Shown one piece after another: positions 14,916 to 26,900 of a DNA stretch of 64,000 bases; within the stretch, counting starts at the first letter, position 1; every line of letters begins with the position of its first letter. The notes beneath the pieces are model-generated. The model saw only the letters and a list, made by a program, of their open reading frames with translations. It was not told where the DNA came from and did no database searches. Source of the DNA: Branchiostoma floridae (lineage: Eukaryota > Chordata > Leptocardii > Amphioxiformes > Branchiostomatidae); NCBI RefSeq assembly GCF_000003815.2, contig NC_049985.1, positions 9,538,247-9,602,246 of the forward strand, given 5' to 3'. The position numbers and the translations under genes are program-made.

Positions 14916-17900
14916 TCAAATGGTCCCATTCAGTGTTTGGTTGAGTGAATGGAATGTTCTTGTTGTCACGACATCCATTCCTCCATCTGTTGCTGATGAC
15001 TTGGGCAGCATCCTCTGTAAGGCATCCATGGTACCTACAACTGACCTGTGGGATGGATATGAACATTCTTAGGACTTTAACCCTCAAACCATCGTAGCTT
15101 TTTTGTGACGTAGATTACCGTATGGGGTCAAAACTGACCCCAAAACATTTTGTACAAATACAGTTTTTTGTGTGACTCTTTTTGTGATTTGTATATATGT
15201 TTAGTTTCATTAATCTATGTGGAACAGTCTGACATGAATAGGTGAGAATATTTCTAGCTCATTATCATAATTTATGCAAAAGATCATGAGGACCACATTT
15301 TACACCAATGCTATTCAGACCGGGAAGGAGGTTTTTGATGCCAAATTCAATGCCGTATAGCGCCTGAATGGCTCATGCTAGGGCCACCAAACTTGGTAAC
15401 ATTTTAGAAAATGTTGAAAGCAAACATTTTCAGTGAACAAAGTATGTTCATCATTTTTCATGTTGCCATGGCAACGAAATTCTGACAGACATAGTTATTG
15501 CTAATTATTATTATTATTAAGTTTTCTTATTTTGTATCAAACATTTAAGTTTTAAGGTTTTCTTAGCAGATATCAGTTGTTTATCACATCTTATGAAATT
15601 TATGCTAATTTAATGACGTCATCAGGCAAAATCCAAGATGGCGGCCGAGATTACCTAAATGACGTCATAATGTAGTCATATAACATGATATTGGCACAAA
15701 AGCTGTTACAATAATTTTAGCTTACATGTACATCATTCTCTGAAAGTTTGGTGATCCTACGATAAGTAGTTCAGGTGTGGGTCGCAAAAGTTTGTTTAAA
15801 AAAATGCTGGGGTCAGTTTTGACCCCACTGGACCATACATAAACTTTCTAAGATAACTTAATCAATAATGAGCCAATCTCGTTAAAAATGTATAAGAAGT
15901 TATAGGACATATATACAAACAAACTAATGGGAGGAAATTTGTTTTCGACCAGAAATGCCATGATGGCACACATCGATATACGCCTGGGGTCAGTTTTGAC
16001 CCCATACGGTGGTTTGAGGGTTAAGAAACAGGAGCCCTGAAAATGCATTTTATGGCTCTTAATCACAGTGTATATCATCATGGTATCACACGAATGTCGG
16101 ATGACTCGGACCATTACCAACTCGGCCCAGTCAACTCGGCCCATCTGCCGGGACAACTCGGACCATCGCCAGCGATTTGGGACGTCAAAGTCACAGCTAG
16201 AAGTTGTCTGACAAAAAGCCGCCGTCTCTATAAGTCTATTCAAAATCACGTTGATTGCCTTAGCGCCGGCGGTTTGGGACGTCAAAAACGTTAACAGCTA
16301 GAAGTTGTCGGTCAGAGGCCCAGTGCATGCTGCTGGGAACTTGTCTATGGTAGAAAAATCCACCATTGTTCGTAAGGTAAAAAGCAAATGAGCGGAAACA
16401 AACGTTGTGTTTTATTTTGTCCAGACTACATACACCAGTATATGAACAGTTTGTTGAGGGAAATCATCTCAGTAAGCAGAACATTTCACAAAGACCAGGT
16501 ATATCTAAGTATAAATGTATCTTTAAGCTTATGTACAACTTGTGCCGGACACAGCCGGCCGACGTGACGTGACTAGGCCCGCCGGCGAGTTCGTCGCTTA
16601 ATATATACATGTTGAGTACTTTGCTACATTTTGTTTAAATATTGTCCATGGGGATGGTCCGACTTGTCCATGGGCATGGTCCAAGTTGACCAGATTTCCA
16701 ATGGGCCGACTTGGTAATGGTCCGAGTCGTCCTGATTCCGTATCACACATGTGCACCATCATTACTGACATTGATATTGATCCAGTAGGTTCTCCTGTAG
16801 TTCTCATTACAGATACAAGTTTCAATGTCCTTCTATAGCATCAACTTCTTTCCAAGGACAGCAAAATTATGGAACCCTCTCCTTTCAAGTGTTTTCGTCC
16901 CAAATAGGGCCACAAGCCTTCGATAAACCAACTTTCACAGGGCTTTAGCCAGCTCGAATTTTTTTTCCGTCATCCAATTACAATCGTCGCGAAAACCGCG
17001 AAAATTAATTAGAAGGACTGAACTGAGACCTTGAAAAACGGGTTTTAATGAGATTATCGTATGCGAAAGGGCTCCGACACACATTGTCAACAATCATAAC
17101 AATAGCAAAACAAACAGTGTGTGGCTTTTACGGCTGTGGACGGCGTCCCCAAGCCGCCTGTAACTTTCACCAAGGATTTTTGTCCGTCAAGGTTGACGGA
17201 TTGGTTTTAAAAATTTTCCGTCAGACGCAGCAAATTTCCGTCAATTGACGGAAAAACGGACGCTGGCTAGACCCCTGAACTTTCATCTCCTAGCACAGTT
17301 ACCTGTATCTCTCACTAACCTACTTCAGTGGCTACAAAGGTCTCCTGGCTTTGTACTGAATATGCTCATTGAAAAGGTAGCTTATGAGCATTCTACTGTA
17401 ATAGATTGGGGGTAACAAAGGGGATATTGGGAATAATTTTAGCAAATTGGCAGTTCTACAAAATATGCACTTACCCTACAACTCCTAATACAATGAAGAA
17501 GACATCCAGGGCATAATGGCACTTGCTTATAGACCTGGGGAAAACAAGAACAAAGGTTCATTTTTGTCTCATCACATTGGTGAAGTACTCCTGCATAATA
17601 GGACAGCAAGATGATAGAATGTGTTGTAATATGTTGTAAAAGGGAACCCAAGTCCTTATTATGTATTCTGTTGCAAAACATGGTTTCCATATCCACTCTG
17701 TATTTGGTTTGGGATCAGGAGGGGTCACTATCCATAAATAAAGTCACATTTGGATGAACTGGCTTCAGACTAACTGAATCTCACATCTAGCAACCATCCC
17801 ACTGGTCAGACCTGAACCTTGGACAGTAGGATCTTGTGTAGCACAGACAACCCTTAACACAGGTTTGACTCTCCCAACAATGCCTTGCAATATCAACCTG

Positions 17901-20900
17901 ATTGGCTGACAGTTGGTTAGTGGCCACGTCCCTAATACCATTTTCTGAGTCTGAAAGGGCAGGGTTGATATTGTGAGACATTGCTGTGAGAGTCAGCTCT
18001 GTATGGGAGGGTGAACACAGGCTAGCTTGAGACTTACTCCCTGTGTATTCTCATATGGAAGAGTCCTGGCAGGATGAAAGCCAGTAAGGCACAGCAGGTG
18101 GAGCCCAGGAGGGACATGATGGTGGAGAAACTGGGGATGAGCAGCACCACCATCCCTGTGGTCAGCACCAGGCATGCACGCAGGGTGTTCTGAAACATAC
18201 CCAAAGTTGAAGACACAACAGGAATTTGACATGTCTTCCAAATTTTTCGAATAAGTTTGACAAAGCAGAGATTTTCACGCTATTTCCGTAAACATCTTAG
18301 CAACAAGTTTTCAATCAGTCCTAGCCAATCATACCCCCCCAACTTCACTCTCCCTATGGCCTGTTGCCTTCAGAGATGAACTTTCATTTTGAAGAAAATT
18401 AAAAATAACAGCATTAATTCTCTAGCTACGTATTCATACCACATGCACAGGTTAAATACATACTAAGTGAAAAAGAAGAAGCAGTTATTACCTACCCCAA
18501 GGAAGGTTTGTTTCAGTGGGTCCCTGAACCATTTCTTCTCCAGAATCTGGACCACAGGGAACATCATCACTACAGAAACACCAAAAACACTCATACATCA
18601 AGGAAAAATACAAGTAGAATGTGTTCATAGGCAATGATGGTTATCTCCACTTTTAATTCAGCAAAGTTTCTTTTGCATTTGAATATGTGATGGATAGGTG
18701 CTTGCTTGCTTGTAAATCGTAATATAACTATTTCCTTTGGATCTCAATGTTTTGCTATTGTTACGAGTAAAATCAATGTGCATTAAAACAAAGAGTTGCT
18801 ATTACAAAATGGCTTACCTGGGTATGTGAAGAATAGAGAGAAGCAAAGGCAGCCTTTTACCAACAGAGGGAATACACCTGTGGGAAAAACAAAAATATCT
18901 CCTGTAAGATATATTACAGCAGTGAGTTTTCATTAGGTTATGTGATGTTAAACAGTATTGGGATATGATCTTACATATCATAACATATATAGAACGATTA
19001 ACCATAAAAGTCAAATTGAATGCCACTTTCTCCAACTGAACTACATGTAATTGTATGTAAAATGTTCACCTGGCGGCAGATTCAGTGTGATGATACTGTT
19101 GGTTTCTGGTCCAAAAGACTGAGAATGGAGAAATGGTGAGTTTGTCACACCTTGTTACAGAGTACATAACGAAACATCGGGACATACCAAGTAAATAGAC
19201 ACTTTCCCTACGGCAAATACTACTCAGAGTTATTACTAGCATTAATCATAAGCTCAATCAAATCTTAAAACTAAAACAATGCAACTCTTCAGTGATAGTA
19301 CGTTAAGTACCCATTACACATAACGCATGCAACATAGAGGAGAACAAGTGTCTTACCAGGTATCCACAGACCCCAAACACCAGGTACAGGGTGGTGACAA
19401 CAAACATGGTGAAGATAAATATTCTGGAAAATCAGGGGAAATGGCAGCCATCAGTTATTTCATTGTTCGAGTATATGTGAATGTGTGTTACAAAGAATTT
19501 CAAAATTTGAAGTTATACTTATGCAGTTTCTGTAGGCTCACTTTCTGAATAACGGTTTGCTGTCTTTTGCTGCTGATGCTTCCAGTGCAAGGATCATGCC
19601 TGCCCCCTAGTGACAGAAGGAAGAAAAGCAAGCATTTAAGTTTGAAAAGTTTAGCACAAAAAAGTGACATTTTAGTTTTCCTGAGAAAGTTTAAATACTG
19701 ACTAAAACGTAAAAGCTTTAATGTTACTTCTAATGAAAATGCCTTAAAATTTGCGGATAGAACAGCTACATATATGAGGTTACATTACATATAATTACGT
19801 ACTCACCTCATAACAGTAGATGGCCATGCCAAAGAACATGGGTACACCATCCAAAGTCATCAGCTTCGGATGAAGCCTGAAACCACCACACACCACCGTT
19901 ACCACCACCATCCCTACACTACCCTGCTGCCACTACTGGTCAGTCTGGCATTACCAGACCATGGTAGTCACAGCAAAGCTGCCATCTATGTCTGAAGTGG
20001 TTGGCTATAGTTCAAATTGACTTGGATCACTGGGATGGAGTGAACAGGACACCCTTCACTTTTATCTGGAGTGATCTAAATCCAAGATTTCAACCTGCTA
20101 TGAAGTTGGATGCAAACTTCATTAAAAAAAACCTACAGGTTCAAAATAACTTTAATAGGCCAAGTCAATTCAAGTTGTAGCCAGTCACCAAGACCTTTTC
20201 AGTGTTGACCTTAATTCCCTGTACAAAGATAAAGTGACACAGCACAGGTATATCTATGGTACATGTAGGTCATCTACCTACAATGTACGGTCCAGCTGAA
20301 TTTGGCATTCATAATTAAATTTCATAGATTCATAAATTGTCCAGGAGAAAAACGTGGTAGGGTAGGGTAGGGGTAGGGTTCAAAACAAAACAACAAAATA
20401 ACAAAAGTTCCTTCAGTTTGCAATTAGGACCTTGCAAGAACAACTTGAAGAATGACAAATATTAAATCAAAGTGAACCTTCACTGAACTTTACAAATACC
20501 ATGTTGTTTAAGAACTTGTTGATATGCCTGTGTCATCTCATCTTTAAGCAAGAAAAATAAGGAAGTGCTGTTAGTTCATGAACCACTAGATGTCCCCACA
20601 GACCAAGAGTATCGTTGTCACCTCATAACAGTAGATGCTTATCGCAAACATGAAGCTTAGGCGATTCCAGTCATACATTTTAGGGCTGACACTGAAAAAA
20701 TATCAAGTTACAGAGATGTTTATTTCCATATCATACTGAACAGTATGTTATGGTACATTTCATCTAATTTCATCTCATTGTTAAACAAGTGGGACAGACC
20801 ATTGGTGGAGATGATAGGAGTTGTTGTTGCAGTATCTAGAACCTTATAAATATCACATTCATTTTGTTGTTGAATGGTGCAAAGATTTGGGTTTAAGAAG

Positions 20901-23900
20901 AGTCACTATTGATGATATGCAATACAGTATTACAATAACATGAAATCAACAAACACAATGAGGTGATTTGGCAGATAGCAAATCATGATTGTATGGTTCT
21001 ACTGATTCTAGTCTATTGGTAGACATTGGGCTATTCCATTTCAAAATTGGCGGGTGAAACTGTCCGGAAAGCTTTTCAAAATGAAGGAGAAGGAAACATA
21101 GCAGGATTATAGCCTTTTTGTAATGGAAGGGAATATCCATGCATGTGAACTTGCTGGTTACACATGGCATAAGAAAGATAGTTACTAAGTTAGTTCCAGG
21201 GTTAGTGCTTAAACTTAAGACACAGTGTGAAAACCTTCCAGACACCCATTTCCAATATTCAAAATGTACTAGCCCTTCTATTCTGTCTCAGGTGGCATGC
21301 AAGAGAATTCTGGATTGGCGTTCTGATTCTGTTTTCTGAGAAATGCATCTCTTTGTTGCTGTGTTTTCCCACCTACTTTGGTTCTTGGATGTAATCTCCA
21401 CTATGGATAGTCTCCACCCTACCAAACAATGTGCAGCAGCGTGAATACTAAACAAGCAGCACGGGAGAGAAAAACGTAGGAAGAGACCTGACAAGTTACT
21501 GGGTGCTGCAATTTGACAGTGAGATAATTCTCCATCTTGATAGACTGAACCAATTGAAGTATTTGATTAATTATAACAACTGGTCAATTTAGGAATAAGT
21601 GTAATATGCAGCATCAAATAACTTGACACATGTGCAAATTAAGCGAAGAAAACAAAAAGCAAAACAACATAAAACAAAGCAAAAGGGACAACAAGTGCAC
21701 TACACACTTGGCATTGTCTATTTTCAATTTTCTTTCAATTCCCACTGGCCAGGATTTTTCTAGCACCTTGATATGATGCTTGATTTATATATTTCTTTCA
21801 TTCAAACAGTGAGTTAAACCAATTTATCATTTTTCCTTTCCCAATAATGCTGCTGTATTGGTTACAGGTAAGAAACAAAAGATGGTGCAATTTAGTGATT
21901 CCAGTGTTAGTTGATAGCCCAGGAGTCATGTGCTCAAAGCAACTCTCACACACATAATGTTATGGCAGGGCATTAGCCAGCGTCCGTTTTTCCGTCAATT
22001 GACGGAAATTTGTTGCATGTGACAGAAAATTTTTTAAACCAATCCGTCAACCTTGACGGACAAAAATTCTTGGTGGAAGCTACAGGTGGCTTGGGGACGC
22101 TGTCCACGGCCGTAAAAGCCACATACTGTTTGTCTTGCTATTGTTATGACAATGACAATGTGTGTCGGCGCCCTTTCGCATACGATAATCTCATTAAAAA
22201 CCCGTTTTTCAAGGTTTCATTTCAGTCTTTGTAACTTAGTTTTCGCGGTTTTCGCGACAACTGGAGTTGGCTGACGGAAAAAAATTTCGAGCTGGCTAGA
22301 GCCCTGTGTTTATGGGTTGTTTCCCTCCCATTTATTAGTTTGTGTAGTATAACATACCAGCACATGGAAGACAACCTGATTAGCATGAAAGTTCATCTGA
22401 GTTAGTGAATTACATTACGAACAGTCAGCTGTGTGCCGACTCAAGATTTAATTGCTCAGACCCTGATCTGACCCAAGTCTATTAGATGGAAAGAATTTAT
22501 GCAATGATCTCCAACAAAACGTTCTGTCTAATGTGATTCAGTCAGACAGCCGTACAGGACTGAAAGATTCCGTCATACATTCTGGCGAGTCCAGATCTTT
22601 TAGTTGTCCAATAGTACAATTTCTTCATAACATTATCTGATTAGATCTGCCTGGAGCTAAAAATTCGCTATTTGCCAAATCATTTCACAAAACAACACAT
22701 GACGGGTGCCACAACTGTGACCCCCTACATGTTAAAGAAACACAATTGTGTGATGACAACGGATCACTTGACAGGTGTCAATCACTTACCTGACTTTGCT
22801 GACATGTTCAAAGTCAAACCAGAAGACCACACCGTATGCAAAGACATTGGCAAAGTCAGCAAACAAACTGGAGTGGAAACAAATATGGGGTGTCAGACAG
22901 TCAAAAAAGATAACAACTGAATATCGTCAAAAAGAGGTGGACAAGATAAGTTTGGATGATGTTGAGAAAAAATGACACCAGATATGTAAAGTTGGGCAGT
23001 ATCTCATACATAAGTTTTTACTTGAATCAACTTGCTTTGGTTTTAACTTTTTTCCTGTTTGTTGACTAAATACCTGTTTGTGTGTGTTTGTTTGTTTGTT
23101 TGTTTGTTTACAAAAGGGGTGAGAAATGATACTATTCCACAATATTCTTCCAAAAGAACTTTTCTTCAATGACATTATTTTAAAGAAATCACGAAGCTGT
23201 GTCTTCAGAAGGTCATGCCCCCTACCTGAAGATAGCCAGGTTACTGAGCTGTCTCAGCATGGTCAGTATGGCGAGTGGTGGCAGCAGGATCAGCAACCAT
23301 TGGTACCTACGGAACATAATTGAAAGTTTATTGCAATATTATGCCCGGGGGCTAATTGCAAGTACATGGTGGAAACATAGGGGACATAAATGTGACAATA
23401 AACAGTGATAAACATTATTGTAAAAAGAGGCTACTTGAATCCTACTGTTGACTATTTCTAAACAGGTTGGGTTTGACTCGATTTTTGGAAAATGAAGAGC
23501 CTCACTAGGGCAGGCATTTCTTCAACATGACTGGTGCACTGGCCTGAATGTTCACCTTGTATTTGGTTTTGACTTCGATCCCTGCTCAAGCCATACCAAA
23601 GACTTTAAAAATGGTACACATTGCTTTCTCTGCTTAGCACTCAGTATTTGGGAAAGAGTATAGTAGTTGAACACACTTACTACCAGTAGACTAGCCCCCT
23701 GCTGTAGTGATAGCACTAAGCAGTGTGGCCCAAGGTCAATTGATACAGAGATGGAAGCCACCCTATGTAGCATCTGGTGCAGGAAGCACTTTAACTTAAA
23801 GTTAACATCAACAGAACTCTTTCCACAAGGTGTGAAACTACAGTTCTACACTCGAGATATCATTTCTATTGTAACTCTGAGGGTACATATCCTTTTCACA

Positions 23901-26900
23901 TTATACAATGCCCTCATTCAGTAGTCAAAGCTGTACCCGCATAGCGAATCATGCACACTACTTTCACATGTCAGATATATGTACATACATGAAGCATACT
24001 TACATGTGGGAGTTATCCACATAGTGCATAAGGTTCTGTGAGATGAATATGATATAAGAACAGCAGAAGCCTACAAGGAAAATAAGGAGATCACTTAGTC
24101 TTAGTGGGTTCACTCACCACCTACACTCACTCAGAATACATAAGATAGGTAAGATGCTACCATGATTTCAAAAAGACTGGTTACAGAGGCCAAGGGTTCA
24201 ACTTTTATGGTGTAAATTGACAGTGATAAGTATGAATGAAAGGACCAGCATTACATTCATAGTATCCAATCATAGATCAAATTAAGCCTTCTTTCACCTG
24301 GATCACACCGTACATAGCTGATAACAAATAACACTTTAGTGAGTGAACTGGTCCATAGCAGGAATAGGGGTCAAAACATGTAGACAACTGGCTTTTGGGG
24401 TTTGGATGGGATATCATTGGGAATCAGGCAGATGGAATACAAATGAAGTAAAAGTCTGTTGTTTGATACAAGTAAGAGTGGATTTCCATCATCTGGTATA
24501 ATACTTCACTGCAATGTCAAGGCTTCAGAGTGAATCAGATACAGTATTTCACTGCGGCAGATTGGAGGATGATTTTATCATTAAGTCAAGGTTATGGTAC
24601 AGAAGGTCAGGATGCAGGGCAACAACAGGACAAATAGTTTATCCGTCAACCTTGCCTGAGGGGTGGTACGCTCCGGCTAGTCCATTCAAATAGGGGGGAA
24701 CAGAATGAGATCTTTTGAGTCAAAAGGAGGTAAAAAATGTGCCAGGTGGTTGCTATGGCAAGTCTGACTGTAGTAAAAAAGTGACATACAAGATTAATAG
24801 TATTGCTGAGCAATATCGATGTCCATACGTTTGAGTTACAAACATACATTACTTTGCTCAATACCTATGAATGCTACCAATTTAATATTTCAAGGCAAGG
24901 TCTTGTAACCCCCTCACCTGTTTGTGACACAACAATGGAACATTCCACAAGCTGCCTTCCTACTGGTCCAATAGCATGGTATCCTGAAATTTGATAACAA
25001 CAAACACAATTTTGTACAAAAAATAAACATTGTCATATGCCCACAGGCAAATTCATCATTCATTGTTGATCCGATGTTGTGATAACGTTACACTGTCACA
25101 TGGACATCATTGTGGCCAAGCTACTAGTCAATCCTTGTACATTATTGTCCTGTCACCAACTCAACTCACAATTATACTAAATTATGCATGTACAGATCAG
25201 TGTGTCAAAAGGTTCATCACAATAGTAGAAGAAAAGTACAGTCAGTCAGATTTGACTAGACAAGCAGGGCTATGACAAGTTATCTACAGAGTAAGAGAAA
25301 TCATGTCAGTTGTTTGTCTTTCTATTTCCATCCCTCTTATATGGTCAAAACTGCCTAAGAAGACCTACTTTAATTGTCCGAGCTTATATTAATGGAAAAG
25401 TTATATAAGGGACCATCATATTGATCATTTTGGCCTTGTGGTCCTTAGTACTAGTAGGTAGGGATGGTGACTTGTACAGGTTTGACTTAATTTTTTTCCA
25501 AGACAAAGACACACATCCAGTAATACACACAATAAGAGCATGGTTTATAGCCAGCAACACTTAACATATCCAGCAGCAATCTTCTAAGCTAGAAATATTT
25601 GTAGATCAACATTCAAGAAAGTATTTGACCCCAATGTGAGGAGCACCCTTACCTGATGGCAGACCAGTGTAGTAGTAGTAGTTGAGTGTACTTACCAACA
25701 TCTCCATAGTCCAGCTCTTCTAAATGGTGGTCCTGTCAAAACAAAATTACACTTTGTATAATCTAGCATTATTTAGCATTTGGTTTAGCAAGTTTCTGTT
25801 TTGCAGGACAGCAGTTAAATAAATGTGAGTAAAATTAGATAAACAGAAATAATCCTTACAAAAGCCTGATGACCCTAGCCTTTTTGGGGTAGATCATTGA
25901 CATGGGACATAAGATTTTTGATAATTTTCTATCACTCTAATTTTTTCAGGACCATAAGCTAAAACACAACGTTACTTTCCCTAGGCTTTCCTAACCCTTT
26001 TTCTCAGTCCCTTGAGTTGTTGTTGAAACCATGTGTCATTGTACTTACAAAAGATGACTGTCGTCTGTGCTGTTTTCCACCTGTCTTGAGATCCCCATTG
26101 TTTTCACCGTGTGCTGAATCCCCATCTAACAGGACCTCCATCTCAATGTCTGCTGCAAACTCCTTGTCATCTGTCCTCTTTGGTCTCTTGTCTCTGTTGA
26201 TTTTGTATTTACTGTCTATGATCATCAGCATGGCTTTCACACTGTAAGAGAGGTGTTACCAATCGTCAGTATCTTAACAACATATGTGTAACAATGAAAT
26301 ATGGTAAATGCAATTGAGTCAACAAAAAAATCAAATATTATAGTAGCAGTAAAGATTGATACATTTCAATCGCTCAAAATGTTTTAATTTGGGGGCTTGC
26401 TTTTAGTAATCCGAAATAACTAAGTTGAGAATAAGACTTTCAATGAACTGAAATCAATGTAGCTTAAAACTTTGCATTGGCTTTTATAATGTTAGATGTG
26501 CACATCAAAAGCACATAATGATAAATCAACAAAAAACAAGTTGTACCTGAGGACACCAACTGCAGACATGATGACCATCCCCTCGATTATTCCAGCCTAT
26601 GACAACAACAAAAAACATTATTTCACTTTCACTCTAATTTGCTGTGTATCATTCAATAACGTTAGACTTTCATGTGTTCAGTATTGTTTTGATGCAAAGT
26701 CACTAAGACTTATTTTGGTTATCTGTACCGAAAAGGACATAAAGAGTAGTCAATTGGAGTGACTACAGTCAAGGGAGGCAGATTGTGAATGTGACAGTAT
26801 CTCCAGCGGTACCTATTTGCTGTTCTACTATACTCTTATGCTATATTGCTTGTCTTGTGTATGTACTTTTGTTCCATTGAATAAAGACTGAAAAAAAATG

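Noticed and set aside
26762-26898. AATAAA followed closely by an A-run in transporter intron 1, like the end of a retrocopy
   Set aside because: The A-run is only about eight bases, no parent gene is recognisable and no duplication was found.
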